From: Rhizopus sp. PT2906
Taxonomy: Eukaryota; Mucoromycota; Mucoromycetes; Mucorales; Rhizopodaceae
Length of the DNA stretch: 64,000 nt
Direction: 5' to 3'
Assembly (NCBI GenBank): GCA_025529335.1
Contig: JAMYHX010000065.1
Span: 1-64,000 of the forward strand
Made by a program: the position numbers and the translations under genes. Of the stretch, positions 36,373 to 46,700 are shown in pieces (position 1 is the first letter of the stretch; each line of letters opens with the position of its first letter). The notes under the pieces are model-generated. The model ran no database searches and was not told where the DNA came from. It saw nothing but the letters and a program-made list of their open reading frames with translations.

Positions 36373-37225
36373 ATGTCAGAAAAGCCTAATCATTACTACT
36401 ACAACAGTTCAAACTATAATAACAACAATGCATTAAGTCGGCCTGTTCGACGACATTTAGTTAATGTTTATTTGACATTAGCGGCCATGTGTGCAATTGC
36501 TACGTTTGGTTCACACATAGGAGACTACCTGGGACCAAGTGGAACAAGTATAGGATCAGTTGGAGCCCTGGGAAGCATGTCGATGATACGATTCACATCC
36601 ATAAACAGTAACAGTCGATGGGGACTCTTATTGGTAAGTTATATATGTGTTTCCTGATAAACATTCATTATGACACGATATAGGCCTATTCTATCTTTAG
36701 CGGCATCGCCATTTCCACCTTTATATCCTTTATCTTAAATTGGGATCCAACAGGGAACATTGTCTTTCTGTCTCTTACTTCAGCTGCCTTGGTCTTTCTA
36801 GGATTTACCCTAAGTGCCTTGACCTCCAGTCGACGTAGTACAATGTACGTTGGAGCATTGGCAAGTAGCGCGATCAGTGTCTTGCTCTGGTTATCATTAG
36901 CCAACCTCTTTTTTTTCCAGTCATCCAGTCTGTTTTCATTTGAGTTATACGCAGGCTTATTAGCCTTTGCAGGATTTGGTAAGAAAAGAAAATAAGTATA
37001 TATTCTTGTTTTACTAAACAGTTTAAAGTGATGTATGATACGCAAATGATCATTGATAGAGCCAATGCGGGTAACATGGATATTCCAGGACATGCCATTG
37101 AACTCTTTATGGACCTGTATGCTCTTTTTGTCCGATTTGCCAATATCTTTTTGAAAAAGGAAATGGAACGGGAAAATGACAAACGAAGGAGACAAAGAGG
37201 AGGCTTTAGATTACAACGAGAATAA
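36373..37225 (+). CDS. BAX inhibitor-1 (TMBIM6)-like membrane protein
   Basis: Multi-pass ER membrane protein of the LFG/TMBIM family, a Ca2+ leak and cell-death modulator by family knowledge. A polar Asn-rich N-terminus (MSEKPNHYYYNSSNYNNNNA) is followed by RPVRRHLVNVYLTLAAMCAI and seven predicted helices over three exons. These include SALTSSRRSTMYVGAL and the signature YAGLLAFAGFVMYDTQMIID, which contains the conserved Asp of the family's pH-sensing di-Asp region. The end HAIELFMDLYALFVRFANIF followed by a basic tail MERENDKRRRQRGGFRLQRE is typical. Its start is 59 bp after the Lsh stop and its stop is 9 bp from the stop of convergent VIP1, so the UTRs must overlap neighbours. Confidence 0.95.
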
Positions 37226-37234
37226 AATTATTAT

Positions 37235-40200
37235 TTATTGGTCGTCTTCTTGTGCATAATACAATCTTCTTTCTTCTATTTGTTCTTCAATACTTTTCAG
37301 ATTAGGTACATTTAAATACCCTTTATGGTAAGTGAGGACTTCTTCTAATGACAAGTGTGGGATCAAATTTCTTCTCGGTGCCACCTTTAAACAATGTTCA
37401 GCATCCATTTTTAGATCAAGTACGCTGTCATAGTGAGCACCTGAACTGAATCCGATACGTAGAGAATATTCCTTTTCTTGTCTATTTCTCTCATACAGTT
37501 CAAATGTGATTTGTGTCAAGACTATTCAAACAGTTATTTTTCAACCTCTACGTGCAAAAAAAAAAAGAAAAGAAAAGAAAGAGAGAGAGGACTTACAGTC
37601 TAATTCAGGTAGAGTATTTTTGGGTACTTTTGTAGGTACACCGGATAGATATACCAAGTTAAGTAATGCATGTACATGCGATTCTATTCATATATATATG
37701 CGAGTGAGTTTATGACAAGTATATTTATAAAAGTGTACCTTTAGTGAAATAGAGTCTTGTCCTTGGATTATCAGAGAATTGCATTTCATCCAAATCATTT
37801 AATATAGATTTTAACAGAGGAAAGCTAATGAGCATACCGATATTTTTCTTTTCATTATCAGAGATGCCAAATTCTTGAGGAGCAACAAAGTCAAACATGA
37901 TCTTAACGTTTCTATACAGTTTCCTTAACAGGTCATTGTTACTGTCCTCAGGGTGCCCAAAGATAGTCTCCAAGAAGGTTCTGTTGTGAAGAGAGTCATA
38001 TTTTAATGAATCATACAAGGCTGGTATGGCTGAAGGATCTGGGTAGCTAAAGCCAGCGTCTTCATTTGTAAACTGTCTAAACATACGTTCCCATCTTTCC
38101 TTAAACAGGTTGGGAGAATCAAAGCAACACCAACGTCTCTGGATGTTATCGACATCCAAGGTTGACCAATTGTCTCTCATGATTAATTGCATGCGTATCA
38201 TCATTTCTGATATTTCCTGAAGGATGATATAAGGCTGTGGTAATTTGGCATCCCAGCCGACTTGAGCGAGCATCCACTCGGGAATATTGTTACCAGGCTT
38301 CAACAGATTTTTCAATTGTTTCTTCACTGCATCCGATTGCTCCTTGGCTGCATTGCTATCATCGAGTAAATATTTACTTTCTGAGATAACCCCTTCTAGT
38401 GTTTCAGGATCCCCTAGGAACCATCGAGCAAAGACTTGGGCTGTATCTCTCACTCGTCTTTCTGAACTACTGAATATCTTTACGTCCTCCAACACTTGTC
38501 TGTTTAAAATATTCATGTCCTTTCTCAAGTTTTCTGCTAAATCTTTGGATTGATGACGACCAGCGTGAGTAAACTGTTAAAAAAAAAAACAATGTGAGCT
38601 GCGCATGTACATGTGTATATGTGTGTGTAGTATGTGGTTTGTGAATGTTGTTGCATATGCCACAATCATACCTCTCCTCCCCATTTCACAATCACTTGAA
38701 CTTTAAGTAATTTCTTTGTTTCCTTATCAAACTTTGGTTTCAATTGAACCTTTGTGCCTGGTAAGTCATGCTTTTTCTCCAGGACTTCTTTTAGTGCCAG
38801 TAGCTTATTCATTTGTTGTTCATCAGGACAGTTTTCAAGACAGACATTCAATGCCTGCATAACTGACTCTAATTGGTGCTTTTGTCTAAATACAACTTCT
38901 CTTGTTGAACCTTGTAGTAAATCGATAAATGGTTGCTCCATGATGGACATTTTCATTTTCTCTTTGGGTGTACGATCGCCATGTCTAAAGACAGCAACGA
39001 ATCCTTTGAGTCTCCAAGAATTCTCGGGAGATATCTCGGGAGGGATATGATCTGCGAGTGAAAGGGGTCTCTCTTGTACTGAGCGATAAAAGATCTCCTT
39101 TAATATTTTGGCGCACTGATCATAATAAAAGTCATTTCCTTTTACAAAGCTCCATCCATTGACATCAATGACATATGATCTCCCTTGGACGCGAAGAATA
39201 TCCAATCCACAAACTGTTTGTCCAAATGCCTTTGATACTTTTCTGGCGATATCTTCCTCCTCCTGTGTTAACTTTACGCGATAACGAATTTCTTTTCCAT
39301 CAGTGTTACGTCTGACATGACCGTCTACAGTAGGTGATCTTTTGGATATTTAATAAAAGGCCAACATCAAAATAAACCACTTACTTTCTTGTTTCTGCAT
39401 AGACAAATTGAGGACCGACTGTATAGAGTTTGATATCCTCACAATTTTCAGTTTCCATTAGTTTTTCATAAACCCAAGAGCCTTGATCGTGTGGAGTTTT
39501 TAAATCCGGATCAAACTCGCTTGATTTGTTCCCAATCTAATTTTATATCCGATTATGATTATTTTCATTATGATAATAATAATAATAATAATACTGATTA
39601 CCTTACGGAATAACCTTCTTCCACCACCTCCTTTCTTTTCAGAATAATAAATGTTTATATTGTGATTTTCACCGTCAGCAGGCTTCTCAATAAAGGTCTT
39701 TTCTAATCGTTCACCATTGACTTCGATATAATGTTCATCAATATGAATTGATTCTGTATTGGTAGCATATCTTGCCAAGACACGATCCATGTCCATACCC
39801 GTACATGATTTGAATGCAGAAGCTGCTTCAGGATCAACCTTTGCTCCATTATCTCTAGAGATAACTAATCTTGGTGGTGTAGGTACACCAATCGCATCTA
39901 GGACAGATAATACAACTCGTCTATCCCATAATAATGATTGCATGACTACATTATTGACACAGTACGGTTTTCTTAATTTTGTATAGGCAATGGCTTTATC
40001 AAGTGGAAATCCACCTGAAAAGAAGCAAATCAAGAAATCACAACCAGGCCAATTTTCGACCTCTATTTATTATTATTATAGTCATATTTTCATACATATG
40101 AAATATATATATATATATATATACCTTCATCTAAAATAGTTTTATCACCAAATATGACAATTTCGAAGTCCCCATGCATAAGTAATCGATTAAGTATATA

Positions 40201-40334
40201 TCGCATAGGCTTTGATCTAGCTTTTCTATCCATAGCACATACTCCTACAATATCTATTTTTTTTTTTTCATACAATGGTAAATAAAGTTGTCCATGTTGT
40301 ATATCATCTTACATTTTCCCCTATTCTCTGTCAT
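37235..40334 (-). CDS. VIP1: bifunctional inositol hexakisphosphate kinase/phosphatase Vip1 (PPIP5K, Asp1)
   Basis: Makes and breaks inositol pyrophosphates, which report phosphate status. I start at MTENRGK: a short exon, then an intron GTAAGA...AAATAG joins to YIVGVCAMDRKARSKPM, the conserved N-terminus of the ATP-grasp kinase. The alternative MYEKKKIDIVG would read through the poly-A of that intron. Kinase landmarks are LICFFSGGFPLDKAIAYTKL, GVPTPPRLVISRDNG, IEKPADGENHNINIYY and GLDILRVQGRSYVIDVNGWS. The C-terminal histidine acid phosphatase-like half has GFVAVFRHGDRTPKEK (RHGxRxP) and, near the end, RIGFSSGAHYDSVLDL. At least six introns. The stop is 9 bp from the stop of the convergent BAX-inhibitor gene. 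Confidence 0.95.
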
Positions 40335-41392
40335 CGAACATGGCGATAATGACGTAGTCGATGAAGTCGTTGGCATAGCGATATAAAATCACAACAAAAA
40401 AAAAACAAAAAAAAAAGAGAAAGAAAAGAATGAAAGGAATTTGAATTGATTTTTGACATCCAAAAAAAGATTTGTTTGTGCAACGACACGTGTGAACTGG
40501 ACGTCATGACACTCTCGTTACTCCAGATTATTATTTCCATACTTATTCTGTCTTCTGAATGATTGGTTAAGGAGACACCACTGACATGATTGGGTGAAAC
40601 ACCTCCCCTCTCTTTGATGACATACATCTTGAATATCTTTTGACCTGCTTCAACTTTTTGCTTTCACATGTTTTTATCTTTGGTTACTTTTCGACTTTCT
40701 TATCCCCCTCCGAGCGGGGTTTTTATTGTAGTACTCTAAAGATTGGTAAACAAATCCATTCGCTTTTCAAAGCGCTCAAGAGAAAGAGAGAGAAAGAGAG
40801 AGAGAGGGGGGTAAATTAAATGTTTATCAGAGGTAATTAATTTTGAAAGGACTTGGACAATATCAATACTATACTCATTAGATAACATATGGCTACAATT
40901 GCAGCATTTCAAATGATAAATAAGGAATGGTTCAATGCTTGCATATCTTTTAAGCACTATCTTTACGTAAACATCTCACTAATTTGAATATTCACTCAGG
41001 TAGATCATAGTTAATACGGCGGAACTTATTAAAATTGCTTTCCTATTGTTTAATGAGAATAACGGTTTTATTAAGAAAAGAATGTGATATGTTTGTATTA
41101 TATGAAACCTAAGGTACTTTGTGCTTTTTGTTGGTTGGCTAGGTTGCTGAGAAAACTTGTTTATTTCGTTGATAAGCAAGCGCATTCTGAAGAAGCTTAC
41201 ATTCTGCAGGAACAAGAAAAGGCAACGATCGGTTTATTTAAAAGGATACAAACTGGAGAGTTTAGAGAAGAAAAGAATGTGCGGACCAAAGTGACAGAGG
41301 CGAATTCGTATGTTGGGGCAATAAATTTATCACTTATTAATGCTACATTCAAACGAAAACATTGAAAAATGCACTTGTAAAAAGAACAAAGT
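40335..41392. other. intergenic, VIP1 upstream region and accessory island edge
   Basis: About 1.06 kb. The left part is pyrimidine/purine-rich VIP1 promoter DNA, with a (GA)-rich tract near 40780-40807. A 93-codon plus frame at 41084-41365 has normal-looking composition but no motif I can name, so it is not called. No repeat or RNA gene seen. Confidence 0.4.
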
Positions 41393-41563
41393 TTATTGGT
41401 GTTTTATTATGCTTTGATTGCTCTGGGTGACTTTTCCTCTGATGGCCTTTGGCAATACCTTACTTCCGATACGAATCATTGGACCCAAGAAAGGAGCAGG
41501 AGCAGCAAAACCAACAGCGGCAAGAGAAGCACAGATGGTAAGAAAGACAAGCTTGATTTGCAT
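41393..41563 (-). CDS. small secreted cationic peptide precursor, 56 aa, undescribed
   Basis: A single uninterrupted frame of 56 codons. Residues 1-24 form a textbook signal peptide: basic n-region (MQIKL), hydrophobic core (VFLTICASLAAVGF) and AAPAP at the likely cleavage site. The remaining roughly 32 residues begin FLGPMIRIGSKVLPKAIR and end in a polar Ser/Asn/Gln tail. They contain six Lys/Arg plus one His and no acidic residue, and no Cys. The first 20 residues of the mature part alternate hydrophobic and basic positions in a way that fits a short amphipathic helix. A TATAAA sits about 70 bp upstream of the ATG. It lies in an accessory island beside retroelement debris. I recognise no family. 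An antimicrobial, signalling or effector role is inference. Confidence 0.55.
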   Translation of the reverse strand: MQIKLVFLTICASLAAVGFAAPAPFLGPMIRIGSKVLPKAIRGKVTQSNQSIIKHQ

Positions 41564-42343
41564 TTATATAAAGATCAGATGATTGCAAAAACTGTTTTAT
41601 CCCTCTTTTTTGCATAAAATATTGCCCCTCTTTATATTAAAACAGATTCATGTAGGCGTTGTTACCATGGCCATTTACTATTGACTACACGTACATTTTA
41701 CTATTCTTGGTTAAATGGATGTACCTGTTGATGAATTATTCATAAATGTACAAACTATAGCAACTCTCACTACAACGTGTTGATTTGCTTCAACTGAAAA
41801 AAGTAACTCTGACTTTATAGAAGAGAAAAAACACACGTAAACATTCTTGTTTATTTCTATAAGCAAAAGAATGGATGCTTACGACTGTATTAAAGATGAA
41901 GAAGCGTAAACTGTAGTTACGGATAAATGAAAGAAGCCGTCGCTTTTAATTCAAGCACATGTAAACATTGTCGCTGTTCATATACACAATTAAATGCAGT
42001 GTATTATTTGTGTATACTTTACTGTTAAATTAAAAAGGTGCGTACGCTCCAAAAAGATTACTGTATTTCCACTTCAAATTCAACCAAGTGAACTTGCTTA
42101 TTTCGTCCATTTGTGTAAAGAGGAAACGGGAGAAAAGGCAGTGTTCTCAGAATATTTATACATGGTACCATTTCGTGATCCATGGTCTTAATGCCTGCTC
42201 AGAATTCAGGAAACAGCGTGTTTTTATACCAGACTGTTAAATAGCCGATAGAAACTATGATCAACATCAATTGAGCATGTTACTGTTAAGCTTCTTAGTA
42301 TCACTCTTAAAATATAGATATTGTGTGATCTCATACGATAAGA
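41564..42343. other. intergenic within accessory island
   Basis: About 780 bp upstream of the small peptide gene. One 65-codon plus frame (41994-42191) ends with a normal-looking segment but has no recognised motif. Nothing else supported. Confidence 0.4.
41631..41636 (-). promoter_or_regulatory. TATA box candidate for the small secreted peptide gene
   Basis: TATAAA on the minus strand about 70 bp upstream of the ATG at 41563, at a plausible distance for a fungal core promoter. In AT-rich DNA such a match is weak evidence on its own. Confidence 0.35.
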
Positions 42344-42950
42344 TTAAGTATTATAGTAAATACGGTAGGCAATAAGCATACACACTAGGATAGACCTGTC
42401 CTTTTCTTTCTCTGAGCAGCTTTTTTGTTGGCTTGCTTCCCTATGGAAAGAGCAGAGCTTGGATTTCTTCAGGGCCGAAGAAGGAACAGCGACAGAGGAA
42501 GACAAACGTTTTGTACCAATGGCAGCAGCATTCAAGTTGCGTTCTTGGTTATGCAGAGTTCTTGCTGTGGATCAAACAAAGTCCACATTATTGTTGTCAT
42601 TGGTAGAGGCAGAAGCAAAAGTAATGTTGATCGTGAGTACCAAGTTAGAGGGAAAAGCACGCAAGAGGTAAGATATCAGCACATGGGAGCCTCGAACACC
42701 AGACCGGATGCGCAGGGCATGGAAGCGATCAAGAAATTGTTCAATGGTTTCTTTATGTTCCTTGAAACCCAAAGAATGCAATTCCTCATTGGCTTTTATC
42801 TTGTGGTCTTGAACACTTGGGCCATAAGTCTGGATAAGAGCGGATTTGAATTCATCCATTTCAACTTTGCTGCCACAAAATTGAACTAAAAAAAGGGGGG
42901 CCAACGTGCACCAGAAAATGTAAATAGGAATTTATCATGATGACACGTGA
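42344..42950 (-). mobile_element. degenerate Ty3/gypsy-type gag fragment
   Basis: The minus frame reads EMDEFKSALIQTYGPSVQDH, then KANEELHSLGFKEHKETIEQ and FLDRFHALRI, the classic retrotransposon gag domain (pattern FK.AL...YG......A...L.......TI..F...F). One in-frame TGA follows VDFV, after which the same frame continues with STARTLHNQERN, a Ser/Ala-rich stretch and SKLCSFHREASQQKSCSE, which looks like a decayed C-x2-H...C knuckle region. Upstream, a shifted frame gives FSGARWPPFF, resembling the segment before the gag core. No protease, RT, integrase or LTR is present nearby, so this is an isolated dead fragment. Confidence 0.75.
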
Positions 42951-43060
42951 TTGATCCAATAATATAATCCTAATATTTGATCTAGGTAAAGTTTAGGGAA
43001 CTATATGTTGTGAAAGACAAACATATAGGCAGTTATTAGTGATTCTTCTAAGCGTTCAGT

Positions 43061-43384
43061 CATTTTTTTACTCCCGCGATAGATGAAATAGTTCAGAGTA
43101 TCGTAACGGAGTTGCCCAAATATCAACTGTATATGAAGAAAGAGGGATATGTTATTGTTGGCTATGCAAGAAAGTCGCCAGGAAAGCAAAAAAGCATCCT
43201 AAAGATACAAAACATGACGATATTGCTTAAAAGAGGGTCTTTTGTAGACAAGTGCTTTATCTCTCTTTCATCCCAAGCATTAAATGATATAAACACGAAA
43301 GATTCAAAAGACGACAAAGATATATTGAATGATGTAAAAGACGTTCAGGGAAACACACAATGTATATATTTTCATTATGTTTAA
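43061..43384 (+). pseudogene. serine-recombinase-like N-terminal fragment (GYARKS motif)
   Basis: An open stretch reads PAIDEIVQSIVTELPKYQLY, then MKKEGYVIVGYARKSPGKQK and SFVDKCFISLSSQALNDINT ending DVQGNTQCIYFHYV. The hydrophobic strand followed by Y-A-R-K-S is the pattern of the catalytic start of serine resolvases/invertases (Y-x-R-x-S, Ser as nucleophile). VDK-x-F-[IV]-S and the following D/K-rich helix fit the next strand and helix. It has no good upstream ATG (first internal ATG at 43133) and stops after about 100 residues, before a DNA-binding domain. It is either a domesticated short protein or a truncated mobile-element gene. Confidence 0.45.
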
Positions 43385-43705
43385 AGTATAAATATTGATG
43401 ACTATATTATTACTCTTATATGTGATCAATCTCAAAAGAACAAGCGTAGTATAGATGGCAAGCCTGAGCACAAACCTCAATAATGAATAATGAATATTCA
43501 CATTATGTTTTTCTCAAAAGATATAAAGACAACACTTTATTATAAGTTTATATGTGACTCTGAGAGCATCCAGCGCCTTGCCAACATTTCGATTTCGGGC
43601 TTAACACGTCAAATTTAACCTCTGTCAAACTTTTCTTATGCAGAAATAAAATAAACACTCTAACGCTCCGATCTGATGTACCCTCTTTTTTTTCCTTTTT
43701 AAAAA
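43385..43705. promoter_or_regulatory. VPS13 upstream region
   Basis: 320 bp between the recombinase-like fragment and the VPS13 ATG. AT-rich on the left, then a pyrimidine tract (CCCTC, T run) immediately before the start codon. No specific site claimed. Confidence 0.4.
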
Positions 43706-46700
43706 ATGTTGGAGTCTCTTGTAGCCAACATATTAAACAGGTTCTTAAAGAATTATGTCTCCAACTTAAACTATGACCAACTCAAGATTGGCATGTGGAA
43801 AGGTAAAATAAAGGGTCAACTGACAATGAGTACTGATATTATGCAATACAGGCGAGGTTAATCTGTCCAACTTGAAATTACGTAAAGACGCTCTCGACAA
43901 ACTTGACTTGCCAATCAGCGTGTCAGAAGGTGAAAGAAAAAAAAAAAGGTTGTGATATAGTAAATACTCACCATTATCATAGGTTACCTCGGTGAACTCA
44001 AGTTGGTTATTCCTTGGTCAAACTTACGAAGTGAACCAGTCAAGGTGATCATTGATCATGTCTATCTATTGGCTGAACCTAAAAATGAAGCAACAGTAAA
44101 GCATATTCGATTATGTATATTCTCTTTTTTATATTTATCATAAACCATAGTTGACGGTAGAAGAAGAAGAGGAACGTCTGTTAAACCTGAAACGTCAAAG
44201 ACTCGCCACAGCCGAATTGCTCGATACTCCCGATCAACAACACAAGACCGAGGAAAGTCCGAACGATGGATTCTTGGCGCAGTTGACGACCAAAGTGGTT
44301 AATAATTTACAGTTTACAATCAAGAATATTCATATTCGGTATGAAGACAAGATATCCGACCCAGGACATCCGTTTGCTGTTGGTGTCACCCTCAAGGAGC
44401 TCAGTGGCCTTTCGACAGATGACGATTGGCAGCCGAAATTTATCAGTGATCCAACTAGTTCGATCAATAAGGTTGGATATAAACTTGTCATTTTGTGTAT
44501 GTGTTATTACTTACCCTATCCTTTTAGCTTGTTACGCTTGAATCTTTATCGGTCTATTGGAATACGGATACAAAGTCTTTGGCTGGTATGCATCATGAAG
44601 AAGCTGCCGAAGTGTTTACAGAACTGGTAAGGATACAATATAAGAGCCTATGCGTGGTACTCATTTCTCATTGACTCAGATTCCAACCTCGGCTGGTCCA
44701 CACAAGGGCCACCAATACTTGCTAAAGCCTGTATCAGGTACAGGTAAGGTCAGACTTAACAAAAAGTTTGGGGGCCATATACCCAAGACAGATGTTACCC
44801 TTCTCTTTGATGAAATCGCTTTTGGACTTGACGATCATCAATACAGAGACTGCATCCTCGTACTCGATCTTTTCCATAGCAATTTTAAAAAACAAAAATA
44901 CCTTAAATTTCACCCCGGCAGGGGCAAGTCTCCCAAGACGCATCCTCGAGAATATTTTCAGTTTGCTGCTAATGCCATACTGCACGAAATCCATGAAAGA
45001 CATTACAAGTGGAGTTGGGATCATTTCAGGACGCGTCGTGATCAGCGGTTGAAGTATATTGAATGTTACATGGCCACGAAATTGAACGAAGCAACCAGTG
45101 AACAAACTCAAGCTCTTGAACAGCTCGAACGTGATTTGTCATTTGAGGATATCCGATTCTATAGAAGTATTGCCAAAGGAAAGCTCCGTAAAGAAAAGGC
45201 TAAAATAGGTAAGTAATCACGCTTTTCTCCCTGTGTATTATTGTCGACTCATGCTTGATCCTAGATCGCGAAAATCAAAAGAAAAAGGAAGAAAATGCCA
45301 AAAGTAGCTGGTGGGGGTGGATCACAGGCTCTTCACAGTCGAACTCAGGTGACGAACATGCAAATGATAGTGACGAAACGGAATCTATTCATATGACAGA
45401 GGAGCAAAAGAAGGAACTGTATGAAGCGATCGAATACGATGAGGAAAAAGCCAAGATTACCTCTGCTATGAATATCCCAAAAGATGTACTGTGTATAGGA
45501 CTGTATAAAAGCGTTTAATAACCTTCTTTATGTTAGACCATCAAATTTTCTTTAAAAACAAATCTGGGTCGTGGCTCATTTACATTGAAGCAAGATGTTA
45601 AAAAGAAGACCGAGCGAGAGTTACTTTCGCTTGTCTTCAACAGTGTATCCTCTGATGTGACCCAATACCTTGAATCCATCAAAGTAGCAGCTTCATTGGG
45701 TGATCTTCAACTATTTGACGGCAGTAAGGAAACTATATACCCTCAGCTTATAGGTGTCAAAAAGAAGGGTGTCTCGACGTAAGACCATGTTGAGTATCTA
45801 TTATGTTTCATTAACCCATTCTCTCTTTTTTTTTGCCATAGCTCTTCATTGCTTGACACTGTGTATAATCTAAATGACTTGGAACGACGAAGATCCACTT
45901 CTGTCACAAGTGAACAAATAACCAAGACAGAGGAACCCTTCTTTGCTGTCGTTTTTGAAAACAAACCCCTTCAAAAGCAAGCAGACAATGCATTTTCCCT
46001 CAAAATGAGGCATTTAGAAATCATTTACAGTCCCATCTTGATTGCTGGTATCATGGAGTTCTTCAAGCCTCCAAGCTCAAAAATGGAAAGTGTGAACGCC
46101 CTGATTACTGTTGCAGGAGATACTTTTGAAGAGCTTAAGCTTCAAACACGTGCTGGCCTGGAATTTGCATTGGAAACGCATACGACATTCGATCTTGACA
46201 TTGATATGGATGCACCGATTATATTCATACCTGAAAGGTTAGTCTTTATTTTTAGGCTTCTCCTTTACTGATTATCCTCCTTTTTTTTAAAGCTTGACGG
46301 ATCCGAATTCACCCGTTCTGGTGTTGGATGCTGGTCATATCAATATTGATAGTGAGCTTGCCGATACTAAACTAGTAGAAGAATTTAAGTCTAAAAGTAT
46401 TCAAAACAGTAACACGGAAGACGCCAAGATGCTCGAAAGCTTAATGTACGACAAGTTCAATTTACAGTTAACACAAACAAACATTCTCATCGGATCTAAT
46501 GTTCAAGAATGTCTATGGCAGCTTCAAAATCAAACACCCGGAGGCGATGTGGATCCGCGTTTCATTAACCGTATCGACATGAAGTTCCTGGTGGAACTCT
46601 GTATCTTGCCTGGCAAAACAGAATTTACAAAGTTCAAAGTCTCTGGACATTTACCCCTGTTGTCAGTCAACCTATCTGATAGTAAATACAAGACATTGAT

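Noticed and set aside
41084..41365. 93-codon plus frame with a basic C-terminus
   Set aside because: Composition is reasonable, but I find no motif, signal peptide or promoter to support it.
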